Source of the DNA: Brasilonema sennae CENA114
GTDB taxonomy: Bacteria > Cyanobacteriota > Cyanobacteriia > Cyanobacteriales > Nostocaceae
Length of the DNA stretch: 64,000 nt
Reading direction: 5' to 3'
Assembly: GCF_006968745.1 (NCBI RefSeq)
Contig: NZ_CP030118.1
Location: 4,104,674 to 4,168,673, forward strand
Below the pieces are notes generated by a model that was not told the DNA's origin, searched no databases, and saw only the letters and a program-made list of their open reading frames with translations. Shown here piece after piece: positions 26,907 to 34,882 of the stretch. The position numbers were made by a program, and so were the translations under genes. The stretch's first letter is position 1. Each line of letters starts with the position of its first letter.

Positions 26907-27595
26907 TGGAGTTTAGACTAATCCATGACAAAATGGCTCAGCAGCACTGAGTTGACAAGCTACACAGCTGAAAATATGAAAACCAAAAGGTCAAGCTGAC
27001 TTTGCTGGTTCTTTCTTTGGCTTAGGAGTAGTTTTTTTAACTGTAGGGTAACGAATTCTACGCAGCCGGGGTTTGCCAGTAGTCCAGCCAGGGGACTTTC
27101 CACGGGGTTTGGGTGCAGGTACAGTCGCCAAAATTCAGACAATTCAGGCATGTCCATTCCTACCCATGCAAGCCATAAAGGTTTAGATTGATTAACTGCA
27201 TCTTCATTCAAACGCTGCACTTGAATCCAATACATTTTTATCTTGGCAGATTGTTGAAAGTGAAGATTACGCCACAAATGCAATCGTAGCAACCCTAAGT
27301 TTGGATCTTTGAGTTCTACAAATTGATCAGCCGTCCACCCTTCGGGTTCGCAGTCGCCTGGCTGTCGGGAAACCCTCCCGCAGCGCTGTCTCACCAAGTT
27401 TCGCTGTCGTTGAGCTTGAATTTATCCCCGTGGATACGGGGACGACCTACCCCTGTATAAGCTTTTGGCTCACCATAAAGTAGACGATTTGAGCGCAGTG
27501 AGCAGAATAAAATTTTCATCAACCCTTCAAAACGTCCAGCCATAGGATGATACATCCTCTCTTACTCAAGAGGCATATTATCACCTTCTGATATT
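26907..27595 (-). mobile_element. Internally deleted IS copy A (NF041680-type transposase remnant)
   Basis: The outer end TGGAGTTTAGACTAA (26907-26921) matches the end of copy B and the MITE at 30406. Reading leftward from about 27595, the minus strand encodes transposase pieces: GRPRIHGDKFKLNDSETW, then after a repeat insertion TADQFVELKDPNLGLLRLHL and WLAWVGMDMPELSEFWRLYL. An internal deletion with a frame change then gives PKPRGKSPGW...RRIRYPTVKK and the stop near 26998. The family name (NF041680) is recalled, not searched. No active transposase can be made from it. Confidence 0.7.
27344..27398. repeat. Palindromic repeat inserted in transposase copy A
   Basis: CAGTCGCCTGGCTGTCGGGA then AACCCTCCCGCAGCGCTGTC interrupts the transposase reading frame between DSETW and TADQF. 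Nearly the same unit is at 26775-26812. Confidence 0.65.
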
Positions 27596-27813
27596 AGTGA
27601 GATAGATTTATATTTTTATCCGGAGCGAATTATAGATAACAAGAAATCTAAGTAAACAAAAATAATTATTTTTGTTTATAATAAAACCTAAAAAAAGTTA
27701 ATTACAACCCAGAATAAACAGAATAATATTGACATTAATGAATAGCTAAGTAGTTAGCAAAAAAGCTAACTTTTACCTAGATAAACGCTTTATTTCCCAA
27801 GAATAGAATCACT

Positions 27814-29184
27814 ATGATCACTCCAAATCAACTAATTTACTCTGACAAACTAGAAGCCAAAAATATCTACAATGTAGCGATTCTAGGTGCTGGTCCAGCA
27901 GGTCTGGCATCGGTGGCCGGTCTAAAAAATCATAATGAAGTCATAATAATTGAGTATGGTATGCATACACACAAACGCTCTCATACCAATGCCTGCCACC
28001 TAGGTGTTGGAGTTGGTGGTGCAGGACTTTTTTCAGATGGAAAATTTAGTTATTACCCTGCTGGAACAGCCGTATATCAGTTGAGCAAAAAAAATGTAAT
28101 TACAGAGGCTCATCAATGGGTTGAGGGCATAATGGCTAAATATGGCATTGAAAGTAGCACTATTGCAGATATGAAATTTGAAAAGCAAGATTTTACTTCT
28201 AAAATTATGGAAAAGAAGTATCCTTCATTCTATGCATCCTTACAGCAAAGAAAGAACTTGATGCTTGACATTGCTGATATTAAAAACAAAGCTCATTTGC
28301 TAACTGATACAAAAGTTTTAGAAATAGATAAGTTGGGTTCGGTATACATTATTAAGACACAAGATGTTAGAACAGGTATTGTTGATACTGTGAAAGCAAA
28401 GAAAATAATCATAGCAACTGGTAGGTTTGGAACTAAAGAACTAAAAAATATGCTAGAAAATAATATTAAGTTACCTTTCCGCTATCTTAGGACGGAGTTT
28501 GGTATTCGTCTTGAATCTTCTAGCGACATAGGTTTTTTATCCCGCAAGGACAACCCTGATGTGAAATTTATATGGAGAAACAAATTTGGTGAGGTTAGAA
28601 CTTTTTGTACATGCAGGAATGGTGAAATTTGGAGTATCCCTTATCAAAACGATCTATCAGCTCTATCTGGACGTTCTGATGGTCCGAAAAGTGGATTTTC
28701 TAACTTTGGTCTCTTAGTCCGCATCAATTCAGATACTGAATTAGGAAAGTCAGTTATGGAGAAAGTTATTAACAATGATGCAATTAAAAATCAAGAAAGC
28801 ATTGTACAAAGCTTGCATAGTTTTCTTGGTCGCAACATTCAAGATACAATTGATGAGTATAAAGACTTTAAAGATATAGTAGCTGAAAGACCTTGGTTTC
28901 CTAAAAACAAGTTTAAGAAAGGAAATATCAGAAAGCTATTAGGGAAAGAATGTAGTGAACTATTAACCATTGCTATTAATCATTTACTAGATATGTCTCC
29001 GGACATGGATCGTAAGGATGTGCCGCGCAGTCACATTGGATATAGTGAGTGTAAAAAAAATCAAAGGAGGGCTGCGGTTGTAGCAGACACCTCCCAACGG
29101 AAGATGAGAGAAGCACAACCAACTCTGATCAACCGTTATGGATGTTTTTGCACGATGACGCGAATTTCGTCAAGCCGCATATAA
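27814..29184 (+). CDS. FAD-dependent oxidoreductase, 3' end replaced by IS sequence
   Basis: 456 codons. The N-terminal Rossmann motif NVAILGAGPAGLASVAGLKN is followed by EVIIIEYG and a CHLGVGVGGAGLFSDGKFSY segment, matching the NAD(P)/FAD-dependent dehydrogenase group (COG2509-like), with IIIATGRFG later. The C-terminal GD motif that normally completes the FAD site is missing. After GYSECKKNQRR (about 29050) the sequence becomes transposase DNA, so the protein is probably truncated and its last 40 or so residues are foreign. The gene is much more AT-rich than its neighbours and lies between inverted IS remnants, suggesting horizontal arrival. The substrate is unknown. Confidence 0.65.
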   Translation: MITPNQLIYSDKLEAKNIYNVAILGAGPAGLASVAGLKNHNEVIIIEYGMHTHKRSHTNACHLGVGVGGAGLFSDGKFSYYPAGTAVYQLSKKNVITEAHQWVEGIMAKYGIESSTIADMKFEKQDFTSKIMEKKYPSFYASLQQRKNLMLDIADIKNKAHLLTDTKVLEIDKLGSVYIIKTQDVRTGIVDTVKAKKIIIATGRFGTKELKNMLENNIKLPFRYLRTEFGIRLESSSDIGFLSRKDNPDVKFIWRNKFGEVRTFCTCRNGEIWSIPYQNDLSALSGRSDGPKSGFSNFGLLVRINSDTELGKSVMEKVINNDAIKNQESIVQSLHSFLGRNIQDTIDEYKDFKDIVAERPWFPKNKFKKGNIRKLLGKECSELLTIAINHLLDMSPDMDRKDVPRSHIGYSECKKNQRRAAVVADTSQRKMREAQPTLINRYGCFCTMTRISSSRI

Positions 29185-29788
29185 ATGTTTGTGTAGAGCT
29201 AAAGATGCAACATTTGAGTTAATGGATGCAGTATTGCTAACGCGCAATGCTTACAGCTTGGCAGATTTGTCAATGTCTCCGGTATTCCGTCGTCAGTGGT
29301 CGAGCATCTACGTTCGCGCAGCGTGTCCCCTTGGGACTCAGCAATACAAGATACCAGACCGCAACGAAACAAGTTGATGCGGCTCCCAAACTTTCTACTC
29401 CAAAGCAATGCGACCGTTGGAGTGACCTGATGCCACTAACGACTTGGGAACTGTGGCTTGCTCGTGATATCGTTAATGATCGTCCGCTTCCCTGGCAAAA
29501 ACCAATCACTAAGCTCACGCCTGGAAGAGTTGCACAAGCTATGGGAGGAGTTTTAGCGTGGATTTCTACTCCTACCCAACCTCCAAAAACACAAGGGTTA
29601 TCTCCTGGTTGGAAACCGGGACAATTACGTCAACGTAGAATCCGATACCCTATTGTTAAAAAGCGTACTTCTAAAACCCCGAAACAACAACAAGAAACCG
29701 CTTAATTTTTAGTTTTTTTGATTTTTACATACGAGATTTCTTTACTCAGCATCGCTGAGTCATTTTGAGCTTTCTAGTCTAAACTCCA
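29053..29788 (+). mobile_element. Internally deleted IS copy B (same transposase family)
   Basis: N-terminal pieces: MREAQPTLINRYG, then in another frame FRQAAYKCLCRAKDATFELM and DAVLLTRNAYSLADLSMSPV. A 30-base repeat insertion follows (29311-29340), then IQDTRPQRNKLM fused by an internal deletion and frame change to KLSTPKQCDRWSDLMPLTTW, WLARDIVNDRPLPWQKP and RRIRYPIVKKRTSK (stop 29705). The element ends with TAGTCTAAACTCCA (29775-29788). It is inverted relative to copy A. The exact 5' limit within 29040-29110 is uncertain. Confidence 0.7.
29311..29340. repeat. 30-base repeat inserted in transposase copy B
   Basis: CGTTCGCGCAGCGTGTCCCC then TTGGGACTCA, splitting IY from AIQDTRPQRN. The same sequence with one difference stands at about 29993-30020. 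Confidence 0.6.
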
Positions 29789-29791
29789 GTT

Positions 29792-30078
29792 TATAGCAGT
29801 TGCCAGGTAGATTAGGACATGAACTAATAAGAAAATACGGACACCACCAGACCATCAAGCCTATTAAGCGCGATGCACTGAGCTTGCGTTGCCCTGAGCT
29901 TTGTCGTAAGCGCAAGCGCACGCCAAGGCGAACGCGTAGCGAGTCCGTTCGGCTTTGCCGTGCCCGTAAGCGCAAAGTGCACGAATCGAGCGAACGCGCA
30001 GCGTGTCCCTTTGGGACTCAGGGCTCAGGACTCAGGGTCGAAGTGTTCCCTGTTAAGCGTTAAGCGTTCCCTGCTATA
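29792..30078. repeat. TATAGC MITE broken by nested repeats
   Basis: It starts TATAGCAGTTGCCAGGTAGA as in the complete element at 32278-32396 and ends TAAGCGTTCCCTGCTATAG, also as there. About 170 bases of other repeats sit between: GCGATGCACTGAGCTTG at 29870, GCGCAAGCGCACGCCAAGGC and GCGCAGCGTGTCCCTTTGGG. Confidence 0.6.
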
Positions 30079-30405
30079 GCTCATTGCTCACTGTCTAGAT
30101 TTTTCCGAAGATACACTGTTGTTTCTAAAGTTACAGATTCATAAAATTACTCTTATACGACTGTGACTGTGTATGTGGATCATCCCGCATTTTGTCACAT
30201 TCGCTGATTGTTGGGAAGATGTAGGAATAGCTTTTTATAGTGTTTTCCTGCATGACGGGCATCTCTTGTAGATGCCCTTACTTTTTTAAGAAGAACTCAT
30301 ACCATTTTGGATTTTAGATTTACCGATTGTCAAAGAGTTACTGGTAATCGCTTAATGCATTCCATCTGTCCCAAACATTTTTTGAATTGGTATCAGACGT
30401 GAAAT
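30079..30405. other. Gene-free stretch with one hairpin
   Basis: GGGCATCT (30257-30264) pairs with AGATGCCC (30270-30277), followed by TTACTTTTTT, a terminator-like structure with no clear upstream gene. I see nothing else here. Confidence 0.4.
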
Positions 30406-30554
30406 TGGAGTTTAGACTAATTTTGGATCTCAAACCGCCAAAGCCTTATCCACCAGAGGCTTTTCCAATTTATGACTGCTTTAGGATTCCGAAATCTAAA
30501 ATGCTTGCTATACAAGGGTTGTAGTCTAATAAATAGAATTTAGTCTAAACTCCA
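30406..30554. mobile_element. 149-bp MITE sharing ends with the IS remnants
   Basis: Perfect 15-base terminal inverted repeats, TGGAGTTTAGACTAA (30406-30420) and TTAGTCTAAACTCCA (30540-30554), the same ends as IS copies A and B. No coding capacity. Probably mobilised in trans by the NF041680-type transposase. No target duplication is obvious. Confidence 0.75.
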
Positions 30555-30582
30555 GGTGAAAGCGTCAACGTTTCGACTTCGC

Positions 30583-32070
30583 TCAACGTAAATGATTAAT
30601 TCTGCTAGCAATCGCCCCAGGGGATTTGATCTGACTTGTGATTTTATGAATGCGTTCTTTAAATTTTTGTGCTTTTTGCTCATCAGGAATTTCTGCCATC
30701 AAAGTTTCTATAAGTTGGGTTGGAGTTAACCTTGGGTGTTCGTTTAAAGCATCTTTGATAAGAATGACGCTAGCAAAAGGACCAACAAAACTAATTAGTT
30801 CTCGCCGACAACGATCTAAAAACTCTGGATCGCTAATTGCAGGATAATTTCCAAGGGCTTGGTATGAACTGCTAGAAGCTGAGTTAGGTTCAACAGCAAG
30901 TTGGAGGCGATTTCTAAACTCTTGTGCCTTTTGTGGATCAAAAATTTCCCTAGCTAGCGCTTCGCTAAATTCCTTTTGGGCTATCTGTGGGCTTTGGTTC
31001 AAAGTGTTTGTCATCAAAACACTGGCGATAGGACCAACAAAACTAGTTAATTCTCGCCCGACAAACTCTAAAAATTCTGGGTTGAGAGAGACTGGTGTTT
31101 GTGTATGCGATTGAATATTTGTTTGGCTGTTTTGCTTTTCCTGCCCGTGTGTAGTGTTAGTTTGAATTTGCGGTGTTTTTGGTAACGGACTCGAAACCCC
31201 ACCAAGTGACAATGATGAGTTATTATCATTAAGTTCAATGAAAACTTCTTTTGCTGATTGGTAGCGCTCTATTGGTACTTCTGCCAACATTTTTTCTAGT
31301 ATGCGAGCTAGAGAGTCACTGATATTGGCATAGGAGCGCCATTGCCAGTTTAGAGAACCATCCATCAACACATGTGGCATTCTTCCAGTCAAAAGGATAA
31401 CCGCAGAAACAGCAAGTGAGTAAATATCACTTGAGGGGTAGGAACATCCTATACGTAGCTGTTCTGGTGCAGAGTAGCCAATTTTCCCCACTACTGAATT
31501 CTGAGCTGAGTATTGATGATTTGGAGATTGGGCTGATAATATCTGAGTCAATTTCTCCTTAACCGCCCCAAAGTCAATCAGCATGGGTTTAGATTCGTTA
31601 TGGCGAAGCATAACATTTTCCAGTGAAATATCCCGGTGAAGAATCTTGCGATCGTGGATATATTCCAAAACTGGCAACATATCTAGTAGCCATGCTCTGA
31701 CTTCAGTTTCGGAAAATGGTCTACCTTTGTTTGAAAGACGTTCCGATAAAATTTCTGAGTAATTTTTGCCATCAATATATTCTAGGACAATAAACAGCCG
31801 TTCGTTCTCCGTCAACCAAGCCATAAATGTGGGAATTTGGGGATGCTGAATTTGGTATAAAACTTTAGCTTCCCGCTCAAATAACTCCCTAGATTTACGA
31901 ATAATCTTTGGTTTCGTGGTTGTAGGTACAAACTCTTTGAGAACACAGGCTTCATCAAAACGCTGAGTATCAAATGCTAAGTAAGTTCGTCCAAACCCCC
32001 CTTGTCCAAGAATCTTCTTAATCAGATAACGGTTATTGATTAAAGTTCCTGGATTTATTTGTGCAGTCAT
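30583..32070 (-). CDS. Serine/threonine protein kinase with duplicated C-terminal domain
   Basis: 495 residues. The kinase domain (about 13-275) has a Gly-rich loop ILGQGGFGRTYLAFD, Lys in ACVLKEF, catalytic loop LHRDISLENVML, DFG in MLIDFGAVKEK and an APE-like SAPEQL. Ser replaces the usual Lys in the HRDxKP motif, as in the HRDIS-type bacterial kinases, so this is not evidence of inactivity. A polar linker leads to two copies of a roughly 60-residue helical unit: PEFLEFVGRELTSFVGPIAS (from about 328) and PEFLDRCRRELISFVGPFAS (from about 413), each ending DPQKAQEFRNRL or DEQKAQKFKERI. These resemble small domains attached to other bacterial signalling proteins. Soluble; no adjacent phosphatase. 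Confidence 0.88.
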   Translation of the reverse strand: MTAQINPGTLINNRYLIKKILGQGGFGRTYLAFDTQRFDEACVLKEFVPTTTKPKIIRKSRELFEREAKVLYQIQHPQIPTFMAWLTENERLFIVLEYIDGKNYSEILSERLSNKGRPFSETEVRAWLLDMLPVLEYIHDRKILHRDISLENVMLRHNESKPMLIDFGAVKEKLTQILSAQSPNHQYSAQNSVVGKIGYSAPEQLRIGCSYPSSDIYSLAVSAVILLTGRMPHVLMDGSLNWQWRSYANISDSLARILEKMLAEVPIERYQSAKEVFIELNDNNSSLSLGGVSSPLPKTPQIQTNTTHGQEKQNSQTNIQSHTQTPVSLNPEFLEFVGRELTSFVGPIASVLMTNTLNQSPQIAQKEFSEALAREIFDPQKAQEFRNRLQLAVEPNSASSSSYQALGNYPAISDPEFLDRCRRELISFVGPFASVILIKDALNEHPRLTPTQLIETLMAEIPDEQKAQKFKERIHKITSQIKSPGAIASRINHLR

Positions 32071-32277
32071 TTTAAGTTCTTATTTAATTATGAATACGAT
32101 TTTTGATTTCATAGGGTTAGAAATTCAAAATTATGCATTCATTTTAGAAAAACAGGAAAAAAAGTGACCAAAACTAGGGGTGTAGGGGCAAACGCACCTA
32201 AATTAGTCTTGACAAAAACTATTTTATGTCTTATTACGTCCTTCTCTTGAGAGCGTTGGTAAGTAAAAATATTCTTT

Positions 32278-32396
32278 TATAGCCGTTGCCAGGTAGATTA
32301 GGACATGAACTAATGAGAAAATACGGACATCACGAGATTTTCAACCCTGTTAAGCGTTCCCTGCTATATGTCCTAATAGAGTTGGCGACTGCTATA
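32278..32396. mobile_element. 119-bp TATAGC-type MITE
   Basis: Imperfect inverted ends of about 29 bases: TATAGCCGTTGCCA....ATTAGGACAT on the left, and on the right the complement of TATAGCAGTCGCCA....ATTAGGACAT. TA ends again suggest an IS630/Tc1-like mobiliser. An interrupted second copy lies at 29792. Confidence 0.65.
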
Positions 32397-32412
32397 CTAA
32401 AAAATATTTTAT

Positions 32413-32476
32413 ACAATATCCGACTTGATCGGACTTCAAGATCCGACTTTGCCGACTAGCCCATAAGGGTGTCTAT
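32413..32476. repeat. Third copy of the GTCGGA-rich arm
   Basis: ATCCGACTTGATCGGACTTC and AAGATCCGACTTTGCCGACT, then AGCCCATAAGGGTGT. It matches, with about seven differences, the right arm of the long inverted repeat at 34250-34569, in the same orientation as that arm. Confidence 0.6.
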
Positions 32477-32746
32477 TTAGTAACTTTGCATACAACTAGC
32501 AAATATCAGACTTATGTAGATAAAAATTTTCGACAAGGTATAATCGACCTTAAAGATCAAAGAATTTCAGGGTGCGACAATAACCTTCTTTAATCACTTT
32601 TGAGAATAAAAATCGATGGCTGTTTGTAGTAAGCGCTGACTACTAACCTAGACAAAAGTCTCTAAATACAGGGATAACAGATTTTTATATGACAAGAGTA
32701 ATCAAAGAGGAATAAATACCTTATCAATACAGATGCATACTCACCC

Positions 32747-33901
32747 ATGTTCTTTGAAACAGCACTGCAACTTATAGAAGCTAACCTTGAAACCAAGACG
32801 GGGAAACATCTGACATCCCCAGAAAAAGAAATCCTCAAAGCTGCTTGGAACAACGAACCATATAACACAGTCGCCGATAGCTTATACTTGAGTGTGGGGT
32901 ATATCAAAGACTTAGCTTATCCCTTGTGGCAGCAGCTTTCAGACTTATTCGAGAAAAAAGTCACCAAGAATAACTTTCGCAATATACTCACTGAGCAAAG
33001 TGCCAAATCCATTCTCACTCCAACAGAAATCGCAGCCTGCGATATTGAGCAAAATTTAGATCCCAAAGGCAATATATTAATTCTTGATGATGTGGTAGAG
33101 AACTTGCAGGTGCTCACAGAGATATTAACCAAAAAAGGTTACAAAGTTCGCTGCGTTACCAACGCTGTGATGGCATTCAAGACAATCAACCATAACCCGC
33201 CTGATGTGATTTTGTTGGATATTAAAATGCCTTCGATGGATGGCTACCAAGTTTGCGCAACACTGAAAGCCGATGTCGAATCCGCACAAATACCCGTTAT
33301 TTTCTTAAGCGCCCTAGAAGAAACTATCGATAAAATTAAAGCCTTTGAAATAGGGGGATTGGACTATATCACAAAACCCTTTGAGCCTGAAGAAGTCATT
33401 GCCCGAATACAAACCCAACTCACTATCCAACAACAAAAGCGCCAACTACGAGAAGAAATTCAGCAACATCAACAAACCGCAGAAATTCTCTACCAATCTC
33501 GCGCCCTCCTCGCGAGTGTATTAGACACTTCCCGAGATGGAATTGCAGCTATGCAGGTGGTAAGAGATATGACTACTGGGGAAGTAGAAGACTTTCGCTA
33601 TCTGGTAGTTAATCCCGCACTAGCCAAATTATTGGGCAAAAAACGAGAAGATCTGATGGGTACATCCATGCAGAAAACACGATTTAATCAACTCATTCCT
33701 AGATTATTTGATTTATTAGCCCAGGTCGTAGAAACAGGACAAGCACTAGAGCAAAAGTTTTACTGGTCAAATGATAATATTCAAAAATGGTATGACTTGA
33801 CTGCTATTAAATTGGGAGATGGCTGTTCAATTAACATCCGTCAAATTTCAGAAATCCACCAGATGAATTCTCCGTTGACGCAAATAGCGAATTTGGTTTG
33901 A
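32747..33901 (+). CDS. vMAP-type HTH / response-regulator receiver / PAS protein
   Basis: 384 residues. The N-terminal helical domain (about 1-90: ALQLIEANLETKTGKHLTSP, EKEILKAAWNNEPYNTVADS, LYLSVGYIKD) matches the winged-HTH module found at the start of many cyanobacterial vMAP and STAND-ATPase proteins. A receiver domain follows (about 104-220): ILILDDVVENLQVL, phospho-acceptor Asp in ILLDIKMPSMDG, Lys in DYITKPF. After a coiled coil comes a C-terminal PAS-like domain (about 255-370, SVLDTSRDGIAAMQVV). No output enzyme. It probably receives phosphate from an unlinked kinase and passes it by protein contact. The fusion of this HTH to a receiver is unusual. Confidence 0.72.
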   Translation: MFFETALQLIEANLETKTGKHLTSPEKEILKAAWNNEPYNTVADSLYLSVGYIKDLAYPLWQQLSDLFEKKVTKNNFRNILTEQSAKSILTPTEIAACDIEQNLDPKGNILILDDVVENLQVLTEILTKKGYKVRCVTNAVMAFKTINHNPPDVILLDIKMPSMDGYQVCATLKADVESAQIPVIFLSALEETIDKIKAFEIGGLDYITKPFEPEEVIARIQTQLTIQQQKRQLREEIQQHQQTAEILYQSRALLASVLDTSRDGIAAMQVVRDMTTGEVEDFRYLVVNPALAKLLGKKREDLMGTSMQKTRFNQLIPRLFDLLAQVVETGQALEQKFYWSNDNIQKWYDLTAIKLGDGCSINIRQISEIHQMNSPLTQIANLV

Positions 33902-33940
33902 TAACTTCAGTCAATCGAAAAGTTTTTGTTCACGGGTGCG

Positions 33941-34036
33941 TTAAACGTTTGCGATTTTTTCTTTCAAGTCAAATGGATTTTTACCTATAGCTCCGGGACC
34001 TTTTCCACCATGACCAGGATCAATACATACTTTCAT
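33941..34036 (-). pseudogene. 5' remnant of an N-acetylmuramoyl-L-alanine amidase gene (31 codons)
   Basis: A strong RBS (AAGGAGGTAAGCA) precedes ATG 34036. The peptide starts MKVCIDPGHGGKGPGAIGKN and then PFDLKEKIANV before TAA. DPGHGG with the first Zn-binding His is the start of an Amidase_3 domain, but the rest of the roughly 180-residue enzyme is absent. Either a truncated pseudogene or a retained leader/micro-ORF. Confidence 0.6.
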
Positions 34037-34184
34037 TGCTTACCTCCTTGTAATTCAAATTCAAGAAACAATAAATGTAGTGTAGGAAAAAAGTAATCAA
34101 AGAGTTGAATATATTATTCATAAAAAAATATTTATCTTGATTTTGCGTTGTCGTTCGACTATTTGTAAGACTTGTAGTAGTCAT
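34020..34184 (-). CDS. Possible small protein overlapping the amidase remnant
   Basis: 54 codons from ATG 34184, with AAGGAG eight bases upstream. It starts MTTTSLTNSRTTTQNQDK and has a hydrophobic run IFNSLITFFLHYIYCFLN. It overlaps the amidase start by 17 bases in another frame, as if translationally coupled. No family; may be chance. Confidence 0.25.
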   Translation of the reverse strand: MTTTSLTNSRTTTQNQDKYFFMNNIFNSLITFFLHYIYCFLNLNYKEVSNESMY

Positions 34185-34249
34185 AGTCATAGCTCCTTTT
34201 AGGCAGTAGCAAAAGTCCTCGATCTACTATTTGTATTTACATTACCAAT

Positions 34250-34569
34250 CTCACACCTTTGTATGCTAGTCGGTAAAGTCGGATCTTAAAGTCGGATCTA
34301 GTCGGAAAATTTTTCTTAATCGATTTGAACTCTACCCCTCATGACTCGTAAATGTTCCGGGGGAGGGTAGAAGTGCGATCATCTTTCAGACGGGCGCTGC
34401 GCAAACTCTTTTTTCCTTTCACGAAATAAATTTATGTCGCTCCTGGTATCTTCTAGATAGCGGGTTTCTCAACGATTATTTTCCCAGCAAAGTTTATGTG
34501 AAAATAAGATTTTCCGACCTGATCCGACTTTAAGATCCGACTTTACCGACTAGCATACAAAGGTGTGAG
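34250..34569. repeat. Long inverted repeat, about 65-base arms
   Basis: The left arm (about 34250-34315) begins CTCACACCTTTGTATGCTAG and continues TCGGTAAAGTCGGATCTTAA. The right arm (about 34505-34569) is its near-perfect complement ending GCATACAAAGGTGTGAG. The roughly 190-base centre has no ORF. MITE-like or a structured RNA. A third arm copy is at 32413. Confidence 0.7.
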
Positions 34570-34650
34570 TCTGATAAGTATATATATAACCAGCAAATAC
34601 AGTTGGTTAATCTATTTAGAGACGGGGTTGGAAGGGATTTTAGAAGGTTT

Positions 34651-34809
34651 TTATGTAATTCTTTCCGCCTGACTTTTACAGTAGTTTTCACATAAATGGA
34701 TCATACCCTTTTTAAAGGCGCAATTATGTGCTTCCTCATGACTATGGTCTATTGACCTGAAAATTGCTGTAAGTAAAATCGCCGAAATCAGTAGGAGCAG
34801 TTTACCAAT
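34651..34809 (-). other. Possible tiny membrane peptide without a clear start
   Basis: An open frame reads GKLLLLISAILLTAIFRSID, then HSHEEAHNCAFKKGMIHLCE and NYCKSQAERIT, then stop. A hydrophobic helix followed by a His/Cys-rich tail looks protein-like, but no ATG, GTG or TTG precedes it in frame (only ATT at 34809). Possibly a decayed gene. Confidence 0.2.
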
Positions 34810-34882
34810 ATTGTGTGTAATTGCCGACTATATCCAATTGGAAGGCTCCTGAAAATCAACCATTGATGTGATTAGAGGAAAA

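Noticed and set aside
26575-26916. Arg/Ala-rich small ORFs in the repeat block
   Set aside because: They are translations of GC-rich palindromes (GCGCAAAGCGCACGCC and similar) found in several places.
29247-29705. Stand-alone 152-residue protein
   Set aside because: Its second half is the C-terminus of a transposase joined by deletion to unrelated frame; part of IS copy B.
30583-32070. Pseudokinase because HRDIS replaces HRDIK
   Set aside because: All other catalytic motifs are intact and HRDIS-type loops occur in bacterial kinases believed active.
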